Shown: in pieces, positions 22,449-35,325 of the stretch
How the letters are laid out: every line of letters starts with the position of its first letter
How positions within the stretch are numbered: the stretch's first letter is position 1
NCBI RefSeq assembly: GCF_003255815.1
Contig: NC_037673.1
Location: 12,338,138 to 12,402,137, forward strand
Direction of reading: 5' to 3'
DNA from: Theropithecus gelada
Lineage: Eukaryota; Chordata; Mammalia; Primates; Cercopithecidae
DNA: 64,000 nt
Program-made: the position numbers and the translations under genes
The notes under the pieces: generated by a model
Databases searched by the model: none
What the model was told of the DNA's origin: nothing
The model's input: the letters and a program-made list of their open reading frames with translations, nothing else

Positions 22449-24046
22449 TTTTAAGGACAAGGAGCTCCACATAGGCAGACGAGCTATTTCTATAGGACAT
22501 TATTTTGCTTTCTAAATTCAAGAGAAATATTTTAAGAAAGTGACATTTTGTTTCTCTCTTGAGTACTTACCATGTTCAATGAAATAAACCACTGTTTGTT
22601 TCTATTGCTTACTATCTGCCTATGAGTTCTTGCATGAAAAAGAGCTGAGATTTGCCTAGTTTGAAATTTTAATTGTGAATATAATTGTTTTCCTATTCTG
22701 CTAATTCTAACTAAATTGTGATGAGTCAAAATCATTTTAAATTGAGAATATGGAGGTTGCATTATTTTTTGTAGAAAATGAATCCACAGAGGACATGTAA
22801 ATCCTATGAATTCCAGCTTGTTATGAATTGCTTACAAAGTGGAAAGACTATAGAGTCAGTAATACTTAGCAATGATTACAAATTTCAGATGGTTTATGCT
22901 AATTTCCATTATTTGTATAAATGTCTCTATCTGGGCACATGTACAGTTGGAATCCTTGTAAGTCATAATTATTTGCTGCAATTCATAGGTGGGTGTTCAC
23001 ATCAAGTGTTTTTTTCCTGTTTCAGTGAACTTCCTCAGAACTTATTTATGTGATTAAAAATAATCTGGTTCTGAGTTCTCTTGAAATGGTTTATTGTTTT
23101 TCTCTCCAATATAAGTGTAATATGCAGCCATCAGCCATCCCTAAGAAACTAAAATTGTTTCATTTTTTATATGCTAACAGAGGACAAAGGCAGCACAGGC
23201 CATGTCTGTCTTCAGTTGGATGTACAATTGGTAGGGTAACAACAGACTGCTCTTGAGGTAAGCAGTAAGAATAAGAAATTAAATCAAAAGTCATTTTGCT
23301 TAGTATACTACAACAATGGAGAATTTTTTTTTTAATATGAAGGTTACTTAATTTTCCAGAGTAACTCTATTGCATCCAGTGGTGTAATTCACAATTCATA
23401 AGGATGAAGCGAAGTTACCTATGACCTATTACATAATGTATAAACCTCTTCTTACAGAGAATGATGTGTCTAAGAGGAATAAAAGTGAGGCATTACATTT
23501 TATTTTCTTCAAAATTAAATATTAACAACTTTCTTACCCTGATCATGGGAAAACTAAGCTGCTACCACCCATTCCAATCTATATGTAGTACTTTTATTTA
23601 AGAATTATAACCAATGATTCAAGAACTAACTTAAGTCCTATTTTATTTACAATGGTTCCTGAATGTAAGAACACCTACTGCATTTGCTCTATATCCATGT
23701 AGGACCTAATTAGAAAGCTGGGCTCCATATAGAAAAACCAATGAATATTTTTTGATTGATAAGTGTCCAAAATGACAGAGTTTTCCATCTGTAACCATAC
23801 AAACATGCATTTTATTTTGAACTTTCATTTTGTTATAATTCTTTATGATTTTTTTGGCAAAACCAACAAAATAGTACATTGTTCTTAAAGATAAAGGAAC
23901 ATATGCTAAAACACAGGTATATTATACATGTTTACCTAAAGTACTGTAGGGTTGTTTTCACATTGAAAAACACATTTGTCTGTATACTTTGGAAAATCAA
24001 ACTGATCTAATATAATTACCTTAAGTCTTTAAACAAAAAATTCTTT
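22449..24046. other. Unassigned intergenic DNA between two opposed L1s
   Basis: No family recognised. Frames of 76, 91 and 68 codons (22532, 22778, 23050) have no known motif and are treated as chance. AT-rich throughout. Confidence 0.5.
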
Positions 24047-24062
24047 AGAAATGTATGCAACT

Positions 24063-25704
24063 AACAAATGGAAGAACATTCCATGCTCATGGATAGGAAG
24101 AATCAATATCATGAAAATGGCCATACTGCCCAAGGTAATTTATAGATTCAATGCCATCCACATCAAGCTACCAATGACTTTCTTCACAGAATTGGAAAAA
24201 AGACTACTTTAAAGTTCATATGGAACCAAAAGAGAGCCCACATTGCCAAGACAATCCTAAGCCAAAAGAACAAAGCTGGAGGCATCACACTACCTGACTT
24301 CAAACTATACTACAAGGCTACAGTAACCAAAACAGCATGGTACTGGTACCAAAACAGAGATATAGACCAATAGAACAGAACAGAAGTCTCAGAAATAATA
24401 CCACACATCTACAACCATCTGATCTTTGACAAACCTGATAAAAACAAGAAATGGGGAAAGGATTCCCTATTTAATAAATTGTGCTGGGAAAACTGGCTAG
24501 TCATATGTAGAAAGCTGAAACTGGATCCCTTCCTTACACCTTATACAAAAATTAATTCAAGATGGATTAAAGACTTAAATGTTAGACCTGAAACCATAAA
24601 ACTCTAGAAGAAAACCTAGGCAATACCATTCAGGACCTAGGCATGGGCAAAGACTTCATGACTTATGACAACAAAAGCCAAAATAGACAAATGGGATCTA
24701 ATTAAACTAAAGAGCTTCTGCACAGCAAAGGAAACTACCATCAGAGTGAACAGGCAACCTACAGAATGGGAGAAAAATTTTGCAATCTATCCATCTGACA
24801 AAGGGCTAATATCTAGAATCTACAAAGAACTTAAACAAATTTACAAGAAAAAGTCAAACAACCCCATCAAAAAGTGGGTGAGGATATGAACAGACACTTC
24901 TCAAAAGAAGACATTTATGCAGGAAACAGACACATGAAAAAATGCTCATCATCGCTGGTCGTCAGAGAAATGCAAATCAAAGCCACAGTGAGATACCTTC
25001 TCATACCAGTTAGAATGGAGATCATTAAAAAGTCAGGAAACAACAGGTGCTGGAGAAGATGTGGAGAAATAGGAACACTTTTACACTGTTGGTGGGAGCG
25101 TAAAATAGCTCAACCATTGTGGAAGACAGTATGGCGATTCCTCAAGGATCTAGAACTAGAAATACCATTTGACCCAGTGATTCCATTACTGGGTATATAC
25201 CCAAATGATTATAAATCATGCTGCTATAAAGACACATGCACACGTATGTTTATCACAGCACTATTCGCAATAGCAAAGACTTGGAAATGACCCAAATGTC
25301 CATCAACGATAGACTGGATTAAGAAAATGTGGCACATATGCACCATGGAATACTATGCAGTCATAAAAAAAAGGGATGAGTTCATGTCCTTTGTAGGGAC
25401 ATGGATGAAGCTGGAAACCATCATTCTGAGCAAACTATCACAAGGACAGAAAACCAAACACTGCATGTTCTCAATCATATGTGGGAATTGAACAATGAGA
25501 ACACTTGGACACAGGGTGAGGAACATGACATACTGGGGCCTGTTTTGGGGTGGGAGGAGGGGGTAGAGATAGCTTTAGGAGAAATACCTAATGTAAATAA
25601 CAAGTTAACATGTACAGCACACCAACATGGCACATGTATACATATGTAACAAAACTGCACATTGTACGCATGTACCCTAGAACTTAAAGTATAATTTAAA
25701 AAAA
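24063..25704 (+). mobile_element. 5'-truncated L1PA-type insertion, sense, with target-site duplication
   Basis: A 1642-base L1 3' end starting inside ORF2 (ATGGCCATACTGCCCAAGG near 24118) and running through the 3'UTR (ACATATGTAACAAAACTGCAC, GTACCCTAGAACTTAAAGTATAA) to a short A-tail. The flanking 16-base duplications AGAAATGTATGCAACT (24047-24062) and AGAAATATATGCAACT (25705-25720) differ at one base. ORF2 is disrupted by stops and a frameshift near 24880. It shares about 1 kb of ORF2/3'UTR sequence with the antisense L1 at 21362. Confidence 0.95.
24665..25290 (+). pseudogene. L1 ORF2 C-terminal remnant, frameshifted
   Basis: Two overlapping frames, 24665-24889 and 24874-25290, carry consecutive parts of the ORF2p C-terminus: KAKIDKWDLIKLKSF... 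in the first, GEDMNRHFSKEDIYAGNRHM and GNNRCWRRCGEIGTLLHCWW in the second. A frame change at about 24880 separates them. A stop at 25288-25290 (AAATGA in place of an AACCAA-like sequence) cuts the end. No catalytic domain is present. This is a dead remnant. Confidence 0.88.
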
Positions 25705-25720
25705 AGAAATATATGCAACT

Positions 25721-26956
25721 TTGAATAAAGCAAGAACATTTAATTCTGAGTTAATGTAACTATGTTAATGCTCAATGTTTTTACATTTAAGTGAATAAAA
25801 ATTTTCCTACAAAAGTGTAAAACAATTTAAATTTACATACACCTCTAACATTTGTGAGGCTCAGGGAATGAGTATAAGTGAAGATGTCTACATTACATGC
25901 CAAAAATTTAAGGTTATAAACCAAGCTAAGAAACAATTAAATAAAATATGCATGTCCTCCTACCTTAACAAATGAGACTTCAGTGTTGAAATGGAAAAAT
26001 GTATATAAAGTTATCTGTGCATGTTACTGCTAGACAACTATCAAAAATAATTGGATGTAAATTTTAATGCCCATGGTTCTACTGATAGCCAACAATGTGG
26101 TGGAGGATGTAATTTATAAATCATTTTATATTTATAGTAAGCATAATTTTTCCTGCCTTCTTCTCCACATAAGCAATAATTAGGTTATTAAATTTAGGCT
26201 GTTTTCACATGTTTTCTTCTATCTATAGCACATATATGAGTGCTTAGACTACAATTGTATTCAATTGTATTAGAGGTATACAATGTTTTCCTAAAATACA
26301 AATGGAATGAAATATTTTTAAAAATATAAGAAACAATGTACACTTTTATAAAAGCCAATATTCTTATAAAATACCTAAATTAATATTAAAATGTAATAAA
26401 ATAAAACTAATTTTAACCAAATATAATTGAATGCTTTTGTAAAACAAAACTACAATTTCACCCCCAAAGTGTCTCTGATTTTCAACATAAGTTATTGGCA
26501 TCAAGCTTTACACATTTTACATGTAAAATTATATATACATAGATTTCAGAGAGTCATAAATTGTTGAAAATTATGTATGTTCCTTACTCTCTAATTCCTA
26601 CATGTGATGCATTAATTTTTGAATAATGATACAACTAAAATTATAGTAATAAAGAGATTCAAGATACCCATGTTAGCATTATTAGATGATACTACTTAAC
26701 AAAATATATCTTTCATTGGTGCAATTTCAGTGGAAGGAAATGACAATTATTATTATTTTTTCTTCCTTCCTAGTTGCTTCTGCCACTAATATCCTCCTCA
26801 CACTTTGAATCAATATCCTTCTCTAAAGTCTGTCGGGGCACAAACCACACAAATTCACAGAATCTAGATGAGATCATCTTTTTTTTTTTTGGAAGACACA
26901 GGTCAATATAGGAGGAAAAAAAAAATCTTGTGGGATGGGACAGTGTGAAACACGAC
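25721..26956. other. Unassigned AT-rich DNA
   Basis: No family or gene recognised in this stretch, apart from a CTTTTTTT/TTTGG tract around 26878-26892 just before the Alu. No credible frame. Confidence 0.5.
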
Positions 26957-27275
26957 TTTTTTTGTTTTTGTTTTTGTTTTTGTTTGAGACAGAGCCTTGT
27001 TCTGTTGCCCAGGCTGTAGTGCAGTGGCACGATCTTTGCTCACTGCAACCTCCACCTCTCAGATTCAAGCAATACTCTTGCCTCAGCCTCCCAAGTAGGT
27101 GGAACTACAGGTGTGTGCCACCACACCCGGCTAATTTTTTTGGTTTTTATATTTTTAGTAGAGACGGGGCTTTTACCACGTTAGCTAGGATGTTCTCTGT
27201 TTCCTGACCTCGTGATCCGCCCACCTCAGCCTCCCATAGTGCTGAGATTACAGACGTGAGCCACCGCGCCCGGCC
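26957..27275 (-). mobile_element. Alu SINE, antisense (AluS/Y-like)
   Basis: The (TTTTTG)n-type tail complement at 26957-26983 is followed by the inverted Alu body from GAGACAGAGCC to CCACCGCGCCCGGCC. The intact CCGCGCCCGGCC 5' end complement suggests moderate age. No clear target-site duplication was seen. The 90-codon plus-strand frame at 26935 is an Alu shadow. Confidence 0.95.
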
Positions 27276-27639
27276 ATGATATATGTTTTTAGGGCTAAAG
27301 TCACTCTTATGTCAGTGTTGCATGTTAGACACCTAGTGAGAGACTGTGCTTGATAAATGTATTTTTTTGAGTTTGTGATATATAGAACCTTTGAAACTTG
27401 AAATCCAAGGCTGAGGTACCTCTTGGTTAGGTTTAAATAATTATTAATTACATGTATTTTAGTGAGCAAACGTTGAACAGAGGGACACTGGATTTTTACT
27501 CAGGTTTCTATAGGTGATTAAGATTCACTAACATGGTAAACAAAGAATAAACATATGTTAGAAATGTTCTTAGTATCTTCAAAACTAGCTTTAATGGGGT
27601 AAGAACTCACTCCAGAAAACATAGCAGTGGCAAGTCAAC
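27276..27639. other. Unassigned DNA
   Basis: Nothing recognised in about 360 bases; the antisense 73-codon frame at 27248-27469 starts near the Alu edge and has no known motif. Confidence 0.5.
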
Positions 27640-27985
27640 TTTCAAAAATATGACACCAAAAACATTCAAGCCGAGAGCCAAATACGAAATGCAATCTCAT
27701 TTACAACAACCACAAATAGAATAAAATACATAAGAATACAACTAACCAAAGGGATGAAATGTCTCTAGGAGGAGAATTACACAGCACTACTGAAGGAAAT
27801 AACAGATGACACAAACAAATTAAAAAACATACCATGCTTATGGATTGGAAGAATCAACATCGTTACAATGGCCATACTGCCCAAAGCATTTTAAAGATTC
27901 ACTGCTATTCCTATGAGACTACCAATGCCATGTTTTACAGAATTAGAAAAAAAATTCTACAATTCACAAATAATTGAATACCCAA
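27640..27985 (+). mobile_element. Old L1 ORF2 fragment, sense
   Basis: Decayed ORF2 sequence: CAATCTCATTTACAACAACCAC, AATACATAAGAATACAACTAACCAAAG, GGATTGGAAGAATCAACATCG, ATGGCCATACTGCCCAAAGC. It corresponds to the ORF2 stretch that also begins the L1 at 24063 but is far more diverged. No boundaries or target-site duplication are clear. Confidence 0.8.
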
Positions 27986-28586
27986 AAATGAAAACATGAG
28001 TACAAGGACATTTTCTGTGTGGAACAGTGGCATTACCAGCAGTAGGAATTTGAGACTCATCTCAATCCTGGTCATGAAATAAACCAGAACATGCCAATAT
28101 CAAGGGAAATGTTCTGTTCTTAGATGTTTCCACTGACTTGTTTGCAAATAACCTCTTTTTGCACAAATATGTTTATTGCAGCATTATGTATATATGTGTA
28201 CGTATTATGTATATATATTATATAAGTATAAAAATGAAAAAGTACAAATATCTATGCTATATGGGTGACATAATATTTTCATCTACAGATTTCCATACAA
28301 AGGTTGCAAACCAAAAAATGTAACTTGTATAATGAAATTTTTAATATTTGGAAGTACCTAGAAGTTCCCTTGGAAGATTCCATGCCCATCTGACAAATAA
28401 TTAAACAGTTTAATTTTTATCAATTGTTTAAATTTTTATTTTATTTATACTTGCACTACTATTTAAGGATGGTGGCGATAGCAGTAGAAGTAACAACTTT
28501 GTTTTCAAATCTAAGTGGCTTTATTCTACATTGTTTTGTAAAACTTTCTTCCTTTTACCTACTATATCATGAACATATTCTCATGT

Positions 28587-28608
28587 AAACACACACATAC
28601 ACACACTG
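28587..28608. repeat. (CA)n short microsatellite
   Basis: ACACACAC..ATACACACAC, roughly ten CA units with one interruption. It pairs in inverse with the TG run 50 bases downstream. Confidence 0.85.
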
Positions 28609-28658
28609 TTTCCTCATACATAATACCCTTTTTCACTCTCTATTCTATCTTGTATTTA

Positions 28659-28691
28659 TGTGTGTGTGTGTGTGTGTGTGTCTGTGTGTGT
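28659..28691. repeat. (TG)n microsatellite
   Basis: About sixteen TG units with one TC interruption near 28681. It is the reverse complement of the CA run at 28587-28608, giving a possible stem with a 50-base loop. Confidence 0.95.
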
Positions 28692-30528
28692 AGGTATGGG
28701 TGTAATTCTCAGTATCCAAATATTTTACATATGTATACCTTCCGATGTGTGCTTTTGGTGGCTTGAGGGTGGTTAGTTGTGTTTTTATTCTCTTTTTGGA
28801 GTCTTTCTGTTTTTACAAGTGCCGGCTTTTTACTCCATATTCTTTTGTTTGTTTTATTAGTAAATTAGTATATTTGTGCTGGTACCTAGTGAGAAGAATC
28901 TCTTGAATGCATTTAGTTTAATTTTATCTTTGGAATAACATGGATATAAGCTTCCAGAAAAATTTAAGTTGTGTTATCTTCTAAATTTATGAAAGTTTGT
29001 TCTTTAGTAACACTTTCGTCTATGTTATTATCCATTACTCTTTATTTTTCTCGTTTTAGTTTGTGAGTAGAAGAGCCGTGACATTTATTTTCAATCCTAG
29101 TGTGAAATTCCTTGGGCCTCTCAATTGGTACTAACTAAAAATGTGTTTTACTTATCCACTCAAAAGGTACAGTCATGGCGAAGTAGCTAAACCAACCCAT
29201 GTTCTCCTTGGAGTTTCATGCTAAACCAGCAAAACTGATATTTTCCTGAACTCCCCTTTTTTTTGACACTATTGACTATTCAAGAGCATTCCAGTGAACA
29301 AGACTTCTTGTTTGTTTTTAGATCACATTTTTATAGGTATGTTTAAAATGAGAATGTAAAATGTGTAGATGGGAGATTCACTCTTCCTCTCGTTCATTAG
29401 CCTTCACTTTCTTGTAAATATTCTTTTTCTCAAAAGCCTGTGGGAAATCACAGGAGATATTTTTTATGGGAGAGGTCACATGTGCGTGGTTTAACTCACA
29501 ACCGTCTGAGGCATGTTATGACAGCAAAATTATATGGCAGAGGGCAGGCAAGTATATACAAAGATTGAGAAAGTAAGGATTTTTAACATGCCACATTGTG
29601 AAAATTTACATATAGGAGGCTAGCAATGACCAATGATACACTCCAGTAGGTAGATTTCAAATTTATGAGACTATTTTGAACACATTGTTCTAAGGTTGTT
29701 CATAAGTCCTGCACACTTATCCTTCTGGAATGTAAAGCTTTTGTTATTTAATCCATGGATTAGACAAATTGAAAATTCTATTACTTTTATAATTTAAAAA
29801 TCAATCATAATTTTATATTCCAATCCTATCTGAAATTGAGTTAGATCATTTCTGTATTGGTTGCTTTTTATGTATCTGTTTTTTAAAGTATTTTGGAGAC
29901 AATGACCTTAACAACAGATTCTAGATTGTTTTGCCATTGTTTTCCAATTCTCAAATCCTAATCAGTCAATTGAGAGCAGGGGTCATACTACATCTGCATT
30001 TGTGACTTGAACATATAACAAAATGGCCTATAAATATAGAACAGGTAAAAAGCAAGTAAATAAAACAAGCAATACTTTGGCTTAATTAGATATGTTTTTT
30101 AAAAAAATTAAGATATCGTGGAATGGTTCAAATACTGATTCATTAATATATTGAAATCTAGAAAGATAAAAAGATAAAACTACTAGTGTGTTTGTTCTGT
30201 TTCAGTTACTAAGACACATGGTAAAGAAATTAGTTTTAGTAAATTATCTTTTACAGGTGATATTAAGATTGTGTGATTACAGAGTGTTTTTTTTTGAAGA
30301 AGTACCAAATATAACTAAACTTTAAATATTTAATCATATTTTGTTCAATATTAATGTAAAATTTAATTAAATCTTATATTAAAGTTAAAAGCCATATTAC
30401 ATAAAATATTGTTTATGAAAAACAATTATAACAATATACTATGAAACGTTTGCTCTTAATTCAGCTATATGAATTATTTTTTCCATTTTAAAATAAATAT
30501 AAAGCATTGTCATCATAAAATATTTTTC

Positions 30529-30812
30529 AGCCAGGTGTGGTGGCTCACACCTGTTATCCCAGCACTTTGCAAGGCAGAGGTGAACAGATGTTTTGAGCCC
30601 AGGAGTTGGAGACCAGTCCAGTTAACATGACAAAACCCATCTCTACTAGAAATACAAATATTAGCCAGGTGCGGTAGCTCACCTCTGTAGTCCTGGTTAC
30701 TCGGGAGGCTGGAGTGGGAGGATCACTTGGGCCTGGGAGGCAGAGGTTACAGTGAGCTAAGATTGCACCACTGTACTCCAGCCTGGTTTCATAGGAGACA
30801 TTGTCTCAAAAA
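30529..30812 (+). mobile_element. Alu SINE, old (AluJ-like), sense
   Basis: Alu body from AGCCAGGTGTGGTGGCTC to CTCCAGCCTGG, ending TTGTCTCAAAAACAC with almost no A-tail left. The right arm is altered (GGTTTCATAGGAGACA). High divergence suggests AluJ age. Confidence 0.92.
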
Positions 30813-30849
30813 CACAATATCTTTCTCTTAAAAGTTTTATATTATATAT

Positions 30850-31720
30850 AATTAACATAACTATTTTATATATTTATGGGATACAGTGTGATGTTTCTTT
30901 TTTCTTTTTTTCATTTTTACTTTTTGTGGGGACATAGTAGATGTATATATTTATGGAACGCATGTTTTTATACAGGCATGTAATGCACAATAATCACATT
31001 ATGGAAAATGAGGCAACCATCCCATCAAGTATGTGTCTTTTGTCTTACAAATAACCCGATTATACTCCTCCAGTTATTTTTTAAATGTACAATTAAATCA
31101 TTGTTGACTATAGTCACCCTGTTGTGCTATTAAATACTCGGTTTTATACATTCTTTCTAACAATCTTTTTTTGTAGCCATTAACCATCACCACCTTCCCA
31201 CCACCTCACACACTACCTTTCCCAGATTTTGGTAACCATTGTTCTACTCTCTATATCCATGAGTTCAATTGTTTGGAATTTTAAATTTCACAAATAAGTG
31301 AGAATATACTACTTTTGTCCATCTGTGCCTGGCTTATTTTACTTAACATAATGATTTTTTGTTCTATCCACATCGTTGCAAATGACAGGATCTCATTCAT
31401 TTTTATCTATTGAGTTGTTTGAGCTTCTTATATGTTCTAGTTATGAATCCTTTGTCAGATGAGTAGTTGTAAATATTTTATCCCGTTCTGTGTGTTGTCT
31501 TTTCACTTTATTAACTGCTTTGTTTGCTGTGCAGAAGGTTTTGTACTTGATATAATCTCACTTGTCCATTTTTGCTTTGGTTCCTGTACTTGTGGGGTAT
31601 TACTCAGGACGTTTTTGTCCAGATTTATGTCCTAGAGATTTTTCCCAATGTTTTCTTGCTGCAGTTGTATAGTTCAAGGTCTTAGATTCATTTTGATTTG
31701 AGGAGTTTTTTTTTATATTG
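30850..31720 (-). mobile_element. Old L1 (L1MA-like) 3' end, antisense
   Basis: The complement of an L1M 3'UTR (TTTATATATTTATGGGATACAGTGTGATG; TTGACTATAGTCACCCTGTTGTGC) is followed by the ORF2 C-terminal complement (TTCTTATATGTTCTAGTTATGAATCC; CTTTGTCAGATGAGTAG; TTTGCTGTGCAGAAGG). It stops near 31720, where the sequence jumps to L1 5' material. Confidence 0.82.
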
Positions 31721-33238
31721 CAAAAGATTCTGTAGGTATGCTGCATTATGGTTTATGCTTTTTTCTTTCGTCTACTCTGTGTATTTTCAAAAACAGCCTG
31801 TCTTCAATCTCACTAATTCTTTCTTCTGCTTGGTCAATTCTGCTATTAAAAGACTCTGATTCATTCTTTAGTATGTCTATTGTACTTTGTAACTTGAGAA
31901 TTTCTGCTTAATTCTTTTTAATTATTTCAATCTCTTTATTAAATTTATCTAATAGAATTCTGATTTTTTTCTCTGTTTTACCTTGAATTCCCATGAGTTT
32001 CCTCAAAACAGCTATTTTTAATTATCTACCTGAAAGGTCACATAGCTCTGTTTCCAGGATTGGTCCGTAGTGCCTTTTTTAGTTCATTTGGTGATATTAT
32101 GTTTTCCTGGGTTGTCTTGAGACTTGTAGATGTTCCTATGTGTCCAGACATTGAAGAGTTACGTATTTATTGCAGACTTTGCAGTCTGATTTTTTACCTG
32201 TCCTTCTTGGGAAGAATTTCCAGATATCCTTAAGAACTTGAGTGTTGTGGTCTAAGCAGTATCTTTTTTTATGGGGACCCCAAGTCCAATAGTATTGTGG
32301 TTCTTGCAGACTCCTAGAGTCTACCATCATGATAGTCTTTGATAAGATCAAGAAGAATTCTCTGTATTACCAGGCGGAGACTCTTGTTCTCTTGCTTTCC
32401 TTTCTCCCAAACAAACACAGTACCACTCTCTGTTCTGAGCTACCTGAAGTTAAGGGTCAAGTGACAGAAGCGCCCCTGTGGCCACCACTATTAGGGCTGT
32501 GCTGGGTCAGACTTGATGCCAACACAGCACTGGGTGTCACTGAAGTCCTGCTGTAACCACTCCTTGGCTACCTATACTCACTCAAGACCCTGGGCTTCTA
32601 CAATCAGCAGGTGGCAAAGCCAGCTGGGCCTGTGTCCTTGCATTCAGGGTGATGAGTTTCCCCAGAACCTGGGTAGGTCCAGAGGTGCTTTGTGGGAGCC
32701 AGGAGTTAGACTCAAAACCGTAGAAGTCTGCTTATTCAAAGGTACATGGTTGAGCTGGCACTCAAACCAAAAGATGCAATCCTTCATATTCTTTCTTCCC
32801 CTTTCCAAAGGCAGAGGAGTCTCACCTCACGGCCACTGCCACCACAGACCCACAGGGAGTACTGCCAGACTACTGGCAATGTTCCTGTTCCTCTTCAGTC
32901 ATCCTGTGGTGAATGCTGCCTGCGTGGTCTAGGACTCACTCTTTAGGGAAGTGGTCTCCTCTGTGGCCCAGGGCTGGATCAGAAATGCTGTCAAGGAGTG
33001 AAATCCTGGAATTGGGGACCCAATGAGCTTGCTTGGTGTTCTACACCTCTGTGGTTGAGCTGGAACCTAAGGTGCAAATCAAAGTCCCCTTTACTTTTCC
33101 TCCACTTTTCTCAAGCAGAAAGAGTCTCACCCCATAGTCACTACAGCGTGGAATGTGCTGAGTCTCACCTGAAGTCAGCAAGTCTCAGAGTTTCACTCAA
33201 GACCCTCAACATAGTATCTGGTTATCACTCTTCACACA
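31720..33238 (-). mobile_element. L1 5' region (5'UTR and ORF1), antisense
   Basis: Complementary L1 5' sequence: ORF1 start region (TTCTTCTGCTTGGTCAATTCTGC; TCCTCAAAACAGC near 32002) and a long GC-richer 5'UTR (near 32330-33210: GATCAAGAAGAATTCTCTG; CCCAAACAAACACAG; AGGCTGTGCTGGG-like text). It abuts ORF2 C-terminal L1 sequence on its left, so most of ORF2 is missing, from internal deletion or two separate insertions. The 139-codon and shorter plus-strand frames here (32513, 32329, 32746, 32998) are shadows of the 5'UTR. Confidence 0.7.
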
Positions 33239-33605
33239 ATTAGACAAAAACTATTTAAAAATTCATATGGAACCAAAAAAGGGCCAAATAACCCAGGCAG
33301 TCTTAAGCAAAAAGAACAAACCTGGGGGCATTATGCTACCAAAGTTCAAACTATACCGCAGGACTACAGTAAACAAAACAGCATGGCAATGGTACGAAAA
33401 CATGCACATAGACTAATGAAATGGATTAGAGAACCCAGAAATAAGACCACCAACTTACATCTGAACTACAACAAATCTGACAAAAGCAAGCAATGAGGAA
33501 AGAATTCCCTATTCAATAAATGATGCTGTGATAACTGGCTAGCCACATGCAGAATATTAATACCAGACCCATTATCTTCTAATACTGCCCCAAGAAATTA
33601 TATGA
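33239..33605 (+). mobile_element. Old L1 ORF2 fragment, sense
   Basis: ORF2 sequence in the opposite orientation to its neighbour: AACTATTTAAAAATTCATATGG, ACTACAGTAAACAAAACAGCATGG, GGAAAGAATTCCCTATTCAATAAA. It is diverged and frame-broken. The orientation switch at about 33238 may mark a 5' inversion or an independent insertion. Confidence 0.82.
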
Positions 33606-35325
33606 ATCAATTAAAAAAAATCTCTAATCAAAGTCATCATTTTTCATAAACATTATTTAGTAGGATTATTTTCCCCTGTTGGAGGAATGTGATAGCATTA
33701 ATACAATTCAATTGTTTGTGATGGATATCTTCATTTTATCTTAATGGCATAGCTTGTCATGATTTTAATGACATACCTTGTTTTTTAAAATTAACTTGTA
33801 TCAATTTTTCATCATTACTCATTATGAACATGATTATGTTTTTGATCTCTTTTTTCCTCAACTTAATTTCTAAACAGTCAATTTAGTAAACATAAAAATT
33901 TATGAAACATTTGAATATAAGCAAAAATGAAAATAACATATCACAATCGCTCATTGAAAAGGATATGTTTAATCTAGAAATAAATAAAAATGATGTGCTA
34001 ACATTTTTTGGAATAGCTGTGTCATTATTATCAATATCTGTATCCTATAGCATTTTGCTTGTACATCTATGTATTAAATAGCCCAATAATGCCTATATAT
34101 GCATTAAGTAATCATATTTACACATATGACAATTATATGTTATATGCAAACACGCACAAACATATACACACTCAAATAAAATACAACATAAACCGCCCTT
34201 CAAAATGACAACTTGGTTTTCAGTTTGTTTTCAATAATCTTTGAAGAGAAAATATATTGTGATATATCCATGCTTAGTAACTTTTATTTTGAAACCTTTT
34301 ATTGATAGCTTTTTAGGACATTTTAGAGAACCCAGGGAAGATTTCTTTTCAGTACTTTGGAATCACTCAATAAAAATTAATCAACTGTGATTAACTAAAT
34401 GATAATGCCATTCTAGGAGACATCCTGCTTAGTGACTGCAAAATAGATGTGTAATTAATGAGGACAAACTTTTAATAGACATCACAAAGGTAAGCAGCTT
34501 CTAAAGTCTGGACACCAGGATATCTTAGGTTTCCTTTACCCCCAGTCCTGACACTCGACTTTTTATCCCAATTTCTCTACTCCCCCCTTATTTTTCACTC
34601 TCTTCTTCCCTTCCCTGTTAGTTTTTTGTCAGTCTCATCCAGCTCAACGCCCTTGCTAAATTTTTGAAGTCTATTTCAGCTCTTTATTGCCTATATCCCC
34701 AACCTAGGATTTCTTCTAATCATGATTTAGATCCCTATTAATCCCCATGTATCTTTATTTCCAATGGGCAGAGAATTTTACCTTTAAATTATTGAGAGTA
34801 AATAGATAAGTTATATTACTGAGAGATGTTTGGTTGGAGATATATCTGTATTTTTTTTTCTGAATGTATAAAAGAGAAGAATAGTTTCGATTTATAAACA
34901 GAGGTAAGAGTAATTTATTCAATTGAAACACAGTACTGATACATCAACTTTTATTTACTCTCTACTGTTATGTTTCCAGCTATACATGTTACAAATATAA
35001 CATACAATTCCTCCCCAGAGTGCTAATAGGAAAATAATATGTACATATACAAAGGCAGCTAATAATATTATTGGATTATCCAAATATGTATCATATTGGC
35101 TTGTGACTTTAAATGCTATAAAAGTTTAGAATAGGATAAGAGACTACTATACATTTTTTTCCTTTTCAATCACAGTTAAATTGGAACATATTTTAGATTA
35201 TCATAATACCACCTAGAGAGGCTTAATAAAAAATTATTTCAAGTTCTCAAGTTTGATAATTTATATTTCATCTTCCACAGTTTCTCAGAAACTCTGTCAA
35301 ATAGCATTTAAAAATCTTGAAATGT
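33606..35325. other. Unassigned AT-rich DNA
   Basis: No family or gene recognised. One C/T-rich stretch at about 34565-34625 is not a pure tract. No credible frame. Confidence 0.5.

Larger units (their letters stand above)
27986..30528. other. Unassigned intergenic DNA with CA/TG tracts
   Basis: No repeat family recognised except simple tracts at 28587-28608 and 28659-28691. AT-rich; frames of 60-65 codons are low complexity or chance. No promoter or RNA gene signature. Confidence 0.5.

Noticed and set aside
32513..32932. 139-codon plus-strand frame, long for this AT-rich window.
   Set aside because: It lies wholly in antisense L1 5'UTR sequence, which is GC-richer and gives long chance frames.
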